Below are positions 46,772 to 56,735 of a stretch of DNA of 64,000 nt, piece after piece. The notes beneath the pieces are model-generated. The model worked only from the letters and a program-made list of their open reading frames with translations, did no database searches and was not told the origin of the DNA. The first letter of the stretch is position 1; each line of letters begins with the position of its first letter. A program made the translations under genes and the position numbers. Source of the stretch: CAIWHR01 sp963786625 (GTDB taxonomy: Bacteria > Pseudomonadota > Gammaproteobacteria > Burkholderiales > Casimicrobiaceae); NCBI GenBank assembly GCA_963786625.1, contig CAWAZS010000005.1, positions 1 to 64,000 on the forward strand, read 5' to 3'.

Positions 46772-47747
46772 GCGGAACCGCGATCGCCGGGCTCGTCAGC
46801 ACGATCATCCCGGTGCACAACCGGGCCGACCTGCTGCGCGAGGCCGTGGCGAGCGTGCTTGCGCAATCCTATCGACCGATCGAGATCGTCATCGTCGACG
46901 ACGGGTCGACCGACGACACGCCCGCGATCGCCGACGCCCTGCAGCCGCGCACCCGGCGGAGATCCGCGTCGTCCACCAGGCGAACGCGGGTCCGGGCCTC
47001 GCGCGGGAGGCGGGGCGGCGCCTGGCGCGCGGGGAGTTCATCCAGTATCTCGACAGCGACGATCTGCTCCTGCCGGACAAGTTCGCGCTGCAGGTCGCTG
47101 CGCTGCGCGACGATCCGAAGTGCGACGTCGCGTACGGTTACACGCGCTACCGTCACGCCGACGGCCGCGTGGAGCCGCGGCCGTGGAAAGGCTCGGGGAC
47201 CCGGTTCGAGACGATGTTTCCGTCGTTTCTGCGCTCCCGCTGGTGGGACACGCCGACGCCGCTCTACCGCGCGAGCGTGTGCGCCGCCGCGGGCCCCTGG
47301 AGCGATCTGCGGCTGGAGGAGGATTGGGAGTACGACTGCCGCATCGCGGCGCTTGGCGCGAGGCTGCATTTCTGCGCCGCGTACGTGGCCGAAGTGCGGG
47401 ATCACGGGCACGATCGCCTCGGCCGGGGGGACGCGCTCGATCCGCTGAGGCTTGCCCAGCGGGCACGGGCGCACGCCCTCATCCACGGGCACGCCGTGCG
47501 CGCCGGCATTTCCGCGGAGGCGCCGGAGATGCAGCACTTTGCCCGGGAGCTCTTCCTGCTCGCGCGCCAGTGCGGTGCGGCCGGATTGGCCGCGGAGTCC
47601 CGCGATCTGTTCGCGCTGGCCAGGACCGCGTCGGGTGAGCAGCGGGCACGGGGCCTCGACTTCCGGCTCTACGCGGCGGCCGCGGCGATCCTCGGCTGGC
47701 CGCTTGTCGGACGGCTCGCCTGCGCATCGGACAGGCTCCGGAAATGA
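46768..47747 (+). CDS. Glycosyltransferase, GT2, frameshifted
   Basis: About 326 codons. GLVSTIIPVHNRADLLREAV, YRPIEIVIVDDGSTDDTPAI, then after a shift near 46945 VVHQANAGPGLAREAGRRLA and GEFIQYLDSDDLLLPDKFAL (DSDD metal site), WWDTPTPLYRASVC, and LRLEEDWEYDCRIAALGARL (catalytic ED region). The C-terminal part is helical (ARAHALIHGHAVRAG). The stop overlaps the next ATG (ATGA). Confidence 0.88.
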
Positions 47748-48670
47748 CGACGGCACCGGAAGTGTCGGTGGTCATGAGCGTCTACAACGGCGCGAACCGT
47801 GTGCGGGAGTCGGCGATGAGCGTGCTCGCACAGGAGGGCGTCGCGCTCGAACTCGTGGTCGTCGACGACGGCTCGACGGACGGCTCGGGCGCCCTGCTGG
47901 ACGCGATGGCGCGCGCGGATCCCAGGCTGCGCGTCATCCATCAGGACAACCAGGGCCTGACGCGCGCGCTCGTCCGCGGATGCGCGGCGGCCACCGCGCC
48001 GTTCGTCGCGCGCCAGGACTGCGGGGACGCGTCGCTTCCCGGCAGGCTGGCCGCGCAACTGCGCGTCGTGCGGGAGCGGCCGGCGGCGGCGCTGGTCTCG
48101 TGCGCAACGCGCTTCGTCGGCCCTGACGGCGAGGCGCTCTATGAAGTGGCGATCGATGCGGGCGAAGCGACCGATCGGCTGCTGACCCTCGACCCCAAGC
48201 GCCTGCGCGGGCCCGCGCATCACGGCAGTGTGCTGTTCCGGCGCGAGCTCTACGAGCGTGTCGGCGGATACCGCGAGTCGTTCCATTTCGCGCAGGATCT
48301 CGATCTGTGGATCCGTCTCGCCGAACAGGGCCCGCACGTCGCGCTCCCGGAGGTGCTGTACGAGGCGAGCTTCACGCCCGGCTCGATCAGCGGCCTCCAC
48401 CGGGAGCGGCAGATTGCGTGCACCAGGATCATCCTCGAATGCGCGGCGCTGCGCCGCGCGGGGCAAGGCGAAGCCGACGCGCTGGCGCGGGCCGCGGCGA
48501 TCGTGCCCGGGCGGGGGACGACAACCCCGGCGGACCGCGCGGCTGCACTGTATTTCGTCGGCGTGTGCCTGCGCAAGCGCGCCGATCCCCGGGCGAGGCG
48601 GTACTTCCGCGATGCGCTGCGCGCCTATCCGTTGCACGTCAAGTCGGCCGTGCGCCTGCTCTTCGGCTGA
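47744..48670 (+). CDS. Glycosyltransferase, GT2
   Basis: 308 residues, intact, ATGA overlap with the previous gene. PEVSVVMSVYNGANRVRESA, LELVVVDDGSTDGSGALLDA, IHQDNQGLTRALVRGCAAAT and VARQDCGDASLPGRLAAQL (DCGD in place of DxDD), then HHGSVLFRRELYERVGGYRE and FAQDLDLWIRLAEQG. Its metal motif differs from the neighbours, with Cys-Gly between the acidic residues. C-terminal helices follow. A separate sugar specificity is likely but not predictable. Confidence 0.9.
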   Translation: MTTAPEVSVVMSVYNGANRVRESAMSVLAQEGVALELVVVDDGSTDGSGALLDAMARADPRLRVIHQDNQGLTRALVRGCAAATAPFVARQDCGDASLPGRLAAQLRVVRERPAAALVSCATRFVGPDGEALYEVAIDAGEATDRLLTLDPKRLRGPAHHGSVLFRRELYERVGGYRESFHFAQDLDLWIRLAEQGPHVALPEVLYEASFTPGSISGLHRERQIACTRIILECAALRRAGQGEADALARAAAIVPGRGTTTPADRAAALYFVGVCLRKRADPRARRYFRDALRAYPLHVKSAVRLLFG

Positions 48671-48675
48671 ATCCG

Positions 48676-49468
48676 ATGAAGCCGCCGGTGTTCGACCCCG
48701 CGTGGCCGCCCGACGTGGTGGCGCTCTACCGGCACGACCTGCAGGAAATGTGGGACCGGACGATTGCGCCCCAGGTGTGGAACCAGTATCACAACCAGCT
48801 GGACACTCTACGCCGCGCTCGTCGACGGGCGCGGCCCGCTCGACGTGCTGGATGTCGGCTGCGCGCAGGGGACGCTCGCGCTGCTGCTCGCCGAGCGCGG
48901 CCACCGGGTCTGCGCGATGGACATCCGGCGGCAGTTTCTCGATTACGCGGCGTCGCGCCATGAGCGGGGAGACGTGCGCTTCGTCTGCGGCAATGTGCTG
49001 GATGCCGTCCCGGGCGGAACGTTCGACGTGATCTTCGCGAATCAGCTCGTCGAGCACCTCGTGCACCCGAAGCGGCTGGTCGAGCGGCTCGCGAGCTGGC
49101 TCGAGCCGGGCGGGCGCCTGGTCGTGACGACGCCCAACTGGGAATACGTTCGGAATTCGCTGCCGAGCTTCGGCGAGCTGGGCGACCCGGCGGCGCACGA
49201 ACATCGCCAGCACTCGGCGGACGGCGACGGCCATTTCTTTGCCTATCGCGCCGCCGAGCTCGTCGCGATCTTCAGGAGCGCCGGCCTCGCGCGAGTGCGC
49301 GTGATGCATTTCGAATCGCCGTGGATCTCCGGACATCTTCGCATCCGGCATCTGCACCGCTGGTGGCCCGCCGCGATGTTGCGCGCGCTCGACCGGATGA
49401 CGCTGCGCCTGCCGGCGATCGGCAGGCGCCTGGCGCACCAGCTGATGATCGTCGGCGAGACGCCGTGA
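48676..49468 (+). CDS. Class I SAM-dependent methyltransferase, frameshifted once
   Basis: About 264 codons from ATG 48676, 5 nt after the GT2 stop. LQEMWDRTIAPQVWNQYHNQ, then after a shift near 48810 LDVLDVGCAQGTLALLLAER (SAM motif I), VCAMDIRRQFLDYAA, VIFANQLVEHLVHPKRLVER, and EPGGRLVVTTPNWEYVRNSL. The overall layout resembles UbiG/Coq3-like O-methyltransferases frequent in O-antigen loci. Substrate unknown. Confidence 0.85.
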
Positions 49469-49534
49469 GCGCGCAGCGCCGGAGCTGCCGCAATGCACGC
49501 GCGGGCCCGCGTCGATTGCCGCCGCGCGACGCGG

Positions 49535-49540
49535 TATGCT
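49535..49540 (+). promoter_or_regulatory. -10 promoter candidate within the glycosyltransferase run
   Basis: TATGCT lies 37 nt before the ATG at 49578, in the only gap of more than 100 nt in this stretch. It supports the ATG at 49578 over an upstream ATG at 49536 that would overlap the -10. No strong -35. Confidence 0.3.
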
Positions 49541-49577
49541 ACGGTTGATTTTCTCTTCCGTCCCGCGGGCCGCTCGA

Positions 49578-50495
49578 ATGGAATTGCAGCACCTGACGGT
49601 CGCCGTGCCCACGTATCGGCGCGAGCGGGTACTCGTCGACACCCTTCACCATCTGCTGAAGCAGAGCGGTCCGGCGGAGATCGTCGTCATCGACCAGACC
49701 CGCGACCACGGTTCGGATGTCCAGCACGAGCTCTCGGAACTGGCGGCGCTCGGCAGGATACGCTGGCTGCGGCTTTCGCGCCCGTCGATTCCCGCGGCGA
49801 TGAACCACGGGTTGCGGATGGCGACGCGGCCCATCGTCGCGTTCGTCGACGACGACATCGTCCCGGGTCCGGAGCTGCTCGCGCGGCACGTCGCGTGCTA
49901 CGCCGACGAGCGTACGGTGGCGGTCGCGGGTCAGGTTCTCCAGCCGGGGCAGGAGCCCGCGCGAGCGCGCGGCTTCGCGACGACGGGCTTCGGGGCGTTC
50001 CTCGATTTTCCGTTCAACTCGACGGAGCGCGCAGTGATCGCGAACGGCATGGCCGGCAATCTGTCGATGCGCCGGGCGGCAGCCCTGAATGCGGGCGGAT
50101 TCGACGAGAACTTCGTCGGCGTCGCCTATCGCTTCGAGACGGAATTCTGCCGGCGGCTCGCGCGGCACGGCCACATCGTCTTCGAGCCGTCCGCGTCCAT
50201 CCGGCACCTGCGGGCAGCCGAGGGCGGCACGCGCGTCTATGGCGATCACCGGCGCTCGCCGTCGCCGGCGGTCGGCGTCGGCGACTATTACTTCGCCCTG
50301 CGCCAGGGCGCGAGTCTCGACAGCATCGCGTACCTGCTCGGACGACCGTGGCGCGAAGTCGTGACCCGGTTCCACGCGCGCCGGCCGTGGTGGATCCCGG
50401 TGAAGCTCGTCGGGGAGCTGGGCGCCCTGCTGTGGGCATTCCGCCTGGCGCTGCGCGGACCCCGCTACCTGCAGGAAACCCTGGCCACACCGTGA
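49578..50495 (+). CDS. Glycosyltransferase, GT2
   Basis: 305 residues from ATG 49578, intact. LTVAVPTYRRERVLVDTLHH, AEIVVIDQTRDHGSDVQHEL, SIPAAMNHGLRMATRPIVAF and VDDDIVPGPELLARHV (DDD metal motif), GNLSMRRAAALNAGGFDENF, then RFETEFCRRLARHGHIVFEP. An alternative start at 49536 adds 14 residues in the same frame. It probably begins a small operon with the methyltransferase and the ligase-like gene, since the stop overlaps the next GTG. Confidence 0.9.
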   Translation: MELQHLTVAVPTYRRERVLVDTLHHLLKQSGPAEIVVIDQTRDHGSDVQHELSELAALGRIRWLRLSRPSIPAAMNHGLRMATRPIVAFVDDDIVPGPELLARHVACYADERTVAVAGQVLQPGQEPARARGFATTGFGAFLDFPFNSTERAVIANGMAGNLSMRRAAALNAGGFDENFVGVAYRFETEFCRRLARHGHIVFEPSASIRHLRAAEGGTRVYGDHRRSPSPAVGVGDYYFALRQGASLDSIAYLLGRPWREVVTRFHARRPWWIPVKLVGELGALLWAFRLALRGPRYLQETLATP

Positions 50496-51298
50496 GCGCA
50501 CGGGCCCGGAACTTCTACACGGCCCAATTGCGGGAGCATGCGTACGCGCGTACCGGCGATGCGCGCAGCGAGACCGCGGCCATTGCCGCTTTCGTGGCGG
50601 AGCACGGCCTGCGCGAGCACGCGCGCGTTCTGGAAGTGGGCTGCGGACGAGGGGCATTCCACGAGCTCGCCGAAGGCTGGGTCGGCATCGATGTTGCGGA
50701 GAGCGCCGCCCATGGGGTCCGTAAACCCTTCGCCGCCGCGTCGGCGACGTCGCTTCCCTTCCCGCCGGCGGCGTTCGACGGACTGTGGAGCATCGCCGTG
50801 CTCGAGCACGTGGCGGAGCCGGAAGCCGCTCTCGTCGAAATCGCGCGCGTGCTGCGGCCGGGAGGCGTGGCCTACCTCGCCCCGGCCTGGCATTGCCGGC
50901 CCTGGGCGGCGGCCGGAATCCACGTGCGCCGCTGGTCGGATCTCGACGTCGCCGAGAAGCTCGTCCGGCTCACGATCCCGCTGCGCGAAGCGCTCTGGTT
51001 CCGGGCCGCATCAGTGATTCCCGCGCGCCTGGTCCGCGAGCTCGCGCTGCTGCTGCTCCGCCGGCCGACTCGCTTTCGGTTCCGTCGTCTGGCGCCGAAC
51101 TACGAGACGTATCCGTGCACGGATTCCGACGCCTGCGCCGCGATGGATCCTCACGAGATGCTAGCGTGGTTCGTCAGCCGCGGGTGGACGAGCCCCAGCC
51201 ATCCGGATCGCGCCCGTCGCCTGACCGTGCGGCACGGCGCGATCGTCGTGAAGAAGCCGTTGCGTTCCGCAATGGACCGCGGGGATCGTCGATGGTGA
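50492..51298 (+). CDS. Class I SAM-dependent methyltransferase (type 11)
   Basis: 268 residues, intact, GTG start overlapping the previous stop. ARVLEVGCGRGAFHELAEGW (motif I), VGIDVAESAAHGVRKPFAAA, ATSLPFPPAAFDGLWSIAVL and EHVAEPEAALVEIARVLRPG (type 11 motifs), GGVAYLAPAWHCRPWAAAG. The C-terminal APNYETYPCTDSDACAAMDP is typical of polysaccharide-locus methyltransferases, with CTDSDAC conserved in several, as I recall. Its end overlaps the next gene by 7 nt. Confidence 0.87.
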   Translation: MSARARNFYTAQLREHAYARTGDARSETAAIAAFVAEHGLREHARVLEVGCGRGAFHELAEGWVGIDVAESAAHGVRKPFAAASATSLPFPPAAFDGLWSIAVLEHVAEPEAALVEIARVLRPGGVAYLAPAWHCRPWAAAGIHVRRWSDLDVAEKLVRLTIPLREALWFRAASVIPARLVRELALLLLRRPTRFRFRRLAPNYETYPCTDSDACAAMDPHEMLAWFVSRGWTSPSHPDRARRLTVRHGAIVVKKPLRSAMDRGDRRW

Positions 51299-52764
51299 GC
51301 TGGTGGGCGGTTGCCCTGATCCTTCCGGCGGCCCTCGTCGCGCTGCTCAACTGGCGCATGGGCCTCTTCGCGATGCTCGCGGTCGCGTTCCTGCAGGACC
51401 CGGCGCGCAAGCTGGCGCTCGACAAGCCGGTGTATTTCACGGTGCTGGTCGGCGTCGTGTTCGCCATCGCGTACGTCCGCTCGCAGATCCACAGGCGATT
51501 CGTTCCCGCGCAGATTCCCGGGTGGAAGCATTACCTGCGGATACCCGCGATCCTCTTTGCGCTCCTGCTCGCCGGCCAGGCCGTCCATTCGCTGGTGCGC
51601 TACGGCAATCCGACGATCGCGGGCATCGGCGCAATCTCCTATCTGGCGCCGTTGCCGGCAATGCTGGCCGGATACTGGTTCGCGGTACGGGAGGGGCAGG
51701 CCGGCGTGGAGCGCTGGCTGCGCTGGTACCTGATCGCCGCGCTTGTGGTGGTGCCCAGCGTCGCGCTGGAGTACGTCGGCCTCGAATGGAAGGTTCTCGG
51801 CGACGTGGGCATCGGCATACAGATGTTCCAGGAGGACTCGATCCTGACCGCGCATTCGGGGCTGTTCCGCGCGTCGGAAACGGCGGCCTGGCATACGGCG
51901 ACCGCGGTCTGCCTCGTCCTGCTCTTCAGCTCGATGCGCCGGCTGTCGACGCGACAGATCGCGGTGGCGTTCGCGGTCACCGTCGCGCTGCTGACGATCG
52001 GCGTCCTCACCGGCCGGCGCAAGATCTTCGTCGAGATCATCATCTTCATGAGCGTCTACGTGTCGCTGCTCGTGCTGTTCGGCAAGGGCGGCGTGAAGCT
52101 CGCTGCGGCGATCTTCGTCGGAGGGCTCCTGAGCTTTCTCGCGGTGACGTGGTGGGTCACGGAGGGCCCGCCGGACGCTGCGACGCCGGATGGAGCCCGT
52201 TACCAGCGCTACGCGGAACGGAGCGCGACCGTCGGCTCGGCCGTCGCCGATCGCGTCGTCGGGTTGGGCCTCGATTCGGTCCTGTGGGCGATCGACGGCT
52301 ACGGATGGACGGGTGGGGGGCTCGGCATCGCCAGCCAGGGGGCGCAGCACTTCGGTGGCGGTGCCGAGGTCTACGGAGGAGCGGGCGAGGCGGGACTCGG
52401 GAAGATCACCGCGGAACTGGGGGTGCCCGGGCTGCTGATTGCGCTCTGGTTCGCCTTCGCGTCGGTACGCTGCGCCTGGGCGATTCTGGTCTACGTATCG
52501 CGGCGCTCGACCGTGGTGGCGCGCCTGGCTTACGGACTCGCGGCGTTCCTGGTCGCGAATCTGGCGGTGTTCTTCGTGGCCACGCAGGTGTTCGGCGACC
52601 TTTTCGTGCTGCTGCTGCTGGGATTGGTGTCCGGCTTTTTCGTGGCGACGCCGGTGCTGGCCGAGCGCGAGCAGGCCCGCCGGGGCGTCGCGCGAAGCCC
52701 CGTCGAACTGCCGGCGACGCGCCTCGCCGCCGCGGGCTTCGCCAGAAAGGCCGGGCGTCCTTGA
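51292..52764 (+). CDS. O-antigen ligase/polymerase-like membrane protein
   Basis: 490 residues, intact. About ten to twelve hydrophobic segments, for example WWAVALILPAALVALLNW, YFTVLVGVVFAIAYV, ILFALLLAGQAVHSLVRYG and ALVVVPSVALEYVGL. A long periplasmic loop follows with GYGWTGGGLGIASQGAQH, then ITAELGVPGLLIALWFAF, the G-x-G..E-x-G-xxG pattern of Wzy/WaaL family proteins. With an ABC exporter in the locus no Wzy polymerase would be needed, so a ligase role is the simpler reading. The stop overlaps the next TTG. Confidence 0.75.
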   Translation: MVSWWAVALILPAALVALLNWRMGLFAMLAVAFLQDPARKLALDKPVYFTVLVGVVFAIAYVRSQIHRRFVPAQIPGWKHYLRIPAILFALLLAGQAVHSLVRYGNPTIAGIGAISYLAPLPAMLAGYWFAVREGQAGVERWLRWYLIAALVVVPSVALEYVGLEWKVLGDVGIGIQMFQEDSILTAHSGLFRASETAAWHTATAVCLVLLFSSMRRLSTRQIAVAFAVTVALLTIGVLTGRRKIFVEIIIFMSVYVSLLVLFGKGGVKLAAAIFVGGLLSFLAVTWWVTEGPPDAATPDGARYQRYAERSATVGSAVADRVVGLGLDSVLWAIDGYGWTGGGLGIASQGAQHFGGGAEVYGGAGEAGLGKITAELGVPGLLIALWFAFASVRCAWAILVYVSRRSTVVARLAYGLAAFLVANLAVFFVATQVFGDLFVLLLLGLVSGFFVATPVLAEREQARRGVARSPVELPATRLAAAGFARKAGRP

Positions 52765-53967
52765 ATGCCGACGGGCGCGTCGCTCGCCGCAGGCGTGTGC
52801 GCGTGGCCATCTTCGCCACGCATCCGATCCAGAACCAGGTGCCCTGGTTCCGCGGCCTCGCTGCTCGCCCGGAGCTCGACGTGAAGGTGTACTTCGGGAT
52901 GGTTCCGACCGCCGTGCAGCAGGGCGTCGGATTCGGCGTGGGCTTTCGCTGGGACGTTCCGCTGCTGGAGGGCTACGCTTCGGAGCTCCTGCGAAACGAG
53001 GCCAGGCATCCTTCGCTCGGGGCGTTCGACGGCTGCGACACTCCGGGCATCGCGCGCACGCTGCGCGCATGGAAGCCGGACGTCGGGATACTGACGGGCT
53101 GGCATTCGAAGATGCTGGTCCAGGCCTGGTGGGCGTGCGTGCGTCTCGGCGTCCCGCGCATCGTCCGCGGCGAATCCAATGCCATGCGCAATCGCGCGCC
53201 ATGGAAGCGGCTGCTGCACCGGCTTTGGCTGCGCGGCTTCGATCGGTTCCTGGCGATCGGCAAGGGCAACCGCGAGTTCTATCGGCAGGCCGGTGTCCCC
53301 GCCGCGCGAATCCACGATTGCCCGTACATCGTCGACAACCAGCGCTTCGTGGCGGCGTCGGCCGCGGTGCTGGGCGAGCGCGCGCAGCTGCGCCGCGACT
53401 GGTCGATTCCCGATGGCGCCGCGTGCTTCCTGTTCTGCGGAAAGCTGATCGCGAAGAAGCACCCGCTCGACCTGCTGCACGCGCTGCAACGCGCGACGGA
53501 AGCGGGCGCGCAGAGCTCACGTCCTGGTCGTGGGCGACGGCGAGCTGATGCCCGACGCCCGGACGCTCGTCGAGCGCCGGCGGCTGCCCGCGACCTTTGC
53601 CGGCTTTCTCAATCAGACTGACATCGTGCGGGCCTACGTGGCGGCGGACTGCCTGGTCCTGCCCTCCGACGCCGGAGAAACCTGGGGCCTCGTGGTCAAC
53701 GAGGCAATGTGCTGCGGACTCCCGGCCATCGTCGGCGATCAAGTCGGATGCGGGCCCGATCTGGTCGAGGAAGGCGTCACGGGCGCCGTGTATCCGACGG
53801 GCGACGTCGACGCGCTGGCGAGACTGCTCGTCGCCTGCTCGGCGGATGTCGCGGGCCTGCGCGCGATGGGAGCGAGTGCCCGCGACCGGGTCCTGTCGCG
53901 CTACTCGGTGGCGCGTGCGGTCGAGGGCACGCTGGCCGCGATCGACGCCGCGACGGCTGGGCGATAG
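52761..53967 (+). CDS. Glycosyltransferase, GT4, frameshifted once
   Basis: About 401 codons, TTG start overlapping the previous stop (TTGA). RVRVAIFATHPIQNQVPWFR, PTAVQQGVGFGVGFRWDVPL, RIVRGESNAMRNRAPWKRLL, FDRFLAIGKGNREFYRQAGV and FLFCGKLIAKKHPLDLLHAL, then after a shift near 53515 VLVVGDGELMPDARTLVERR, LVLPSDAGETWGLVVNEAMC (EX7E) and CGLPAIVGDQVGCGPDLVEE. Good match to GT4 proteins of O-antigen loci. Confidence 0.88.
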
Positions 53968-53973
53968 GCGGCG

Positions 53974-55128
53974 ATGCGTCTGCTGCACGTCACGCCGACG
54001 TACCTGCCCGCCACGCGCTACGGCGGACCCATCCAGTCGGTGCACGGTTTGTGCGCGGCATTGGCGGCGCGCGGCCACGACGTGCACGTCTTCACGACCA
54101 ATGTCGACGGCCCCGGCGACAGCGCGGTGCCGCTCGCCCGGTGCGTGCGGACCGACGGCGTCGGCGTCTGGTACTTTCCGTCGCGATGGCTGCGCCGGCT
54201 GTACTGGTCGCCGCCCATGGCGCGGGCATTGCGGCAGCAGGTGGCGAGCTTCGATCTGGTGCACCTGCATTCGGTTTTCCTGTGGCCGACGTGGGCGGCG
54301 GCGCGCGCGGCCCGAGCGGCGGGGGTTCCGTATCTGCTCTCCCCCCGCGGAATGCTGGTGAGGGACCTCGTCGAGGCGCGCAGCCGCCTCGCCAAGACGG
54401 CATGGATGGCGCTGGTCGAGCGCGCCAATCTCGCGCACGCCTCCGGGGTTCACGTCACGTCCGCGATCGAGGCCGTCGAGCTGAGGAAGTTCGACGTTCG
54501 CCTCGGCGGCCGGATCGTCGAGGTGCCGAATGGCGTGGCGCTCGCGCCGGAGCTTCCGCTCGAGCCGGGTGCGGGTCCGGACTACGTGCTGATCCTGGGC
54601 CGCATCAACTGGAAGAAGCGCATCGAGATCGCGCTCGAGGCGCTCGCGCTGGTCGACGGCATCCGGCTGGTGGTCGCCGGCGTCGACGACGACGGATCGA
54701 CTGCGGCGCTGCGTGCGCGCGCGGGGGCGCTGGGCATCCTGGGGCGCGTCGACTTCGTCGGACCGGTCGCCGGCGATGCGAAGCGGCGGCTGCTGCGCAG
54801 CGCGCTGGCGCTGTTGATGCCCTCGCTGTCGGAGAACTTCGGGAACTCGGCGCTGGAGGCGATGGCGGAGGGGACACCCGCGATCGTCGCCCCGCGGGTG
54901 GGCGTCGCCGACTTCATCAGCGAGTCGGGTGCCGGCTTCGTCGTCGCGCCGGAGGCAACGGCATGGGCGGATGCCCTGCGCAAGCTCCAGGGGGACCCCG
55001 AGCTGCTCGCCCGAATGCGCGCGCGGGCGCGGACCTCGGTCGCAGCCACGCTGTCGTGGCCGGCGATAGGGGCACGCATGGAGGCGGAGTACCGCGCGCT
55101 CGTCGGCGACTTTCGACGCCGGGCCTGA
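53974..55128 (+). CDS. Glycosyltransferase, GT4
   Basis: 384 residues, intact. MRLLHVTPTYLPATRYGGPI is the GT4 acceptor loop, followed by FDLVHLHSVFLWPTWAAARA, VPYLLSPRGMLVRDLVEARS, VHVTSAIEAVELRKFD, VEVPNGVALAPELP, DYVLILGRINWKKRIEIALE and LALLMPSLSENFGNSALEAM (EX7E). It resembles WcaI/WbaZ-like enzymes. It ends TGA 55126-55128, sharing one base with the next ATG. Confidence 0.91.
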   Translation: MRLLHVTPTYLPATRYGGPIQSVHGLCAALAARGHDVHVFTTNVDGPGDSAVPLARCVRTDGVGVWYFPSRWLRRLYWSPPMARALRQQVASFDLVHLHSVFLWPTWAAARAARAAGVPYLLSPRGMLVRDLVEARSRLAKTAWMALVERANLAHASGVHVTSAIEAVELRKFDVRLGGRIVEVPNGVALAPELPLEPGAGPDYVLILGRINWKKRIEIALEALALVDGIRLVVAGVDDDGSTAALRARAGALGILGRVDFVGPVAGDAKRRLLRSALALLMPSLSENFGNSALEAMAEGTPAIVAPRVGVADFISESGAGFVVAPEATAWADALRKLQGDPELLARMRARARTSVAATLSWPAIGARMEAEYRALVGDFRRRA

Positions 55129-55938
55129 TGGAGTCGCAACCGTCGATGCTCGATCAGGATCACGCCGCTGATCCTCACGCTCGACGAGGAGGCCAACATC
55201 GAGCGCGTGCTCGGGCGTTTGCGCTGGGCGCGGGAGGTCGTGGTCGTCGACAGCGGCAGTCGCGACGCGACGCGCGCCCTGCTGGCGCGCTTCGGGAACG
55301 TGCGCTGCGTCGAGCATGCGTTCGAGAGCCACGCCGCGCAATGGAACTTCGCGCTCACCGCGACGGGCATCGCAACCGAGTGGGTCCTGGCGCTCGACGC
55401 CGACTACGTGCTGTCGGAGGCGCTGATCGAGGAAATGCGCGCCACGACGCCCGATCCCGACGTGGCGGGCTTTCGGGCGCGGTTTCGCTATTGCGTCTTC
55501 GGCAGGACGCTGCGCGGAACGCTCTATCCGCCGGCCGTCGTGCTCTATCGGCGCGGCAGCGCGGAGTACGTGCAGGACGGGCACACCCAGCGCGTGCGCT
55601 TGCGCGGCAGGGTCGCGGAGTTGCAGTCGCCGATTCTGCACGACGATCGCAAGTCGCTTTCGCGCTGGCTGGCGTCGCAGGCGCGCTACGCGCAGCTCGA
55701 GGCCGATCTGCTGTGCGGGAAGTCGTGGCGGGACCTGGGCTGGCCCGATCGCCTGCGCAAGCTGCTGGTCGTGATGCCGCCGCTCGCGTTCGTCTACTGC
55801 CTGACGGTGAAACGCGGAGTCCTCGACGGCTGGCCCGGCCTCTATTACGCGCTGCAGCGCGGCGCTGGCCGAGGCGCTGCTGTCGCTCGCTCTCGTGGAG
55901 CGCAGGCTCACGCGGATGCGAGCGTTGACCGGCCCTAG
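55128..55938 (+). CDS. Glycosyltransferase, GT2 (WaaE/KdtX-like), frameshifted at both ends
   Basis: About 270 codons. After a shift near 55155: ITPLILTLDEEANIERVLGR, LRWAREVVVVDSGSRDATRA, CVEHAFESHAAQWNFALTAT, WVLALDADYVLSEALIEEM (DADY motif), YVQDGHTQRVRLRGRVAEL and LHDDRKSLSRWLASQARYA. This is the pattern of WaaE-type LPS glucosyltransferases. A second shift near 55862 hides a helix ALAEALLSLALVERRL. The stop TAG at 55936-55938 shares a CTAG with the stop of the convergent PEP-CTERM gene. Confidence 0.87.
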
Positions 55939-56735
55939 CGCGATCTCCGGCGTGAGAACCCGAGTCCGGCAAGGCCGAAGCCGAGGAGCGCCAGGGTCGC
56001 CGGCTCCGGTACCGCGGTCCCGTTCTGCGGCTTGATTCGCACGACGTCGTCGTAGACGCCGATCAGGCCCGCCGGCGCGCCATCGGCGAGGTTGTGCGTG
56101 GCGACGATCTGCGCGTTCGGGTTCGAGCCGTACAGGCTCACCGTGTTGCCGTTGTTGAAATAGAGCTGCGAGACGCCGGCGAACAGCGGGTGGCTGCCGG
56201 AGGTCGGCAGTGTCCCCATGATGCCGTTGTAGCTCGGGCCGAAGTCCAGGCCGAAGGCCTGCGAGAACGAATCCCAGGCGGTATCCTCGCCACCCATGCT
56301 GGCGGTCCCCGCCGCGAGGTAGGCGCTGTGCCCGCTGTTGATGTATGCGGTGAGCACCCCTGCGTCGTAGCCGTATTGCATGCCTCCGAGCAGCACGCCG
56401 TCGTACGCGGACAGCGATCCGGCGGTGAACGTGCCGGTGCTGTAGGAGACCGAGCAGCCGCCTCCGACGAGCGCCGAGGCGAGCGAGGACTCGGTCAACC
56501 CGAAGTTGCTCGAATAGACGAGGAGATTGCACGCCCCGCCGTCGATGTTCATGTACGAGGCGAGGTTCTGCGCGAAGGTCGTCGTCGACCCCGGCGCATT
56601 GCCGAAGCCGGTATTGCTCAGCGTCCACTCATCGTTGTTCAGGATCACGCGGCCGGCCGACGCCGTGTGCGAAAGGACCAACGCGGCCGCGAACAAGACA
56701 GCCCCGCAAGTCGGTGTCGCGATGCGATTGAACAT
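55935..56735 (-). CDS. PEP-CTERM sorting-domain protein
   Basis: 266 residues, intact. Signal peptide MFNRIATPTCGAVLFAAALV..HTASA. The C-terminus carries VPEPATLALLGFGLAGLGFS followed by RRRSR: the PEP motif, a membrane helix and a basic tail, the substrate tag of exosortase (EpsH/XrtA). The body is Gly/Ser/Asn-rich (GRVILNNDEWTLSNTGFG, AYLAAGTASMGGEDTAWDSF), as usual for this exported class. RBS AGAGGA lies 8 nt before ATG. A sigma-54 promoter lies 73 nt upstream. No exosortase gene is in this window. It lies antisense to the surrounding polysaccharide genes and probably works with extracellular polysaccharide. Confidence 0.93.
   Translation of the reverse strand: MFNRIATPTCGAVLFAAALVLSHTASAGRVILNNDEWTLSNTGFGNAPGSTTTFAQNLASYMNIDGGACNLLVYSSNFGLTESSLASALVGGGCSVSYSTGTFTAGSLSAYDGVLLGGMQYGYDAGVLTAYINSGHSAYLAAGTASMGGEDTAWDSFSQAFGLDFGPSYNGIMGTLPTSGSHPLFAGVSQLYFNNGNTVSLYGSNPNAQIVATHNLADGAPAGLIGVYDDVVRIKPQNGTAVPEPATLALLGFGLAGLGFSRRRSR

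Noticed and set aside
51151..56628. A very long open frame on the minus strand (over 1,800 codons) opposite the glycosyltransferases
   Set aside because: Composition is Arg/Ala/Gly-rich with no family motifs, and it lies antisense to several intact conserved genes. Such shadow frames are expected at this GC.
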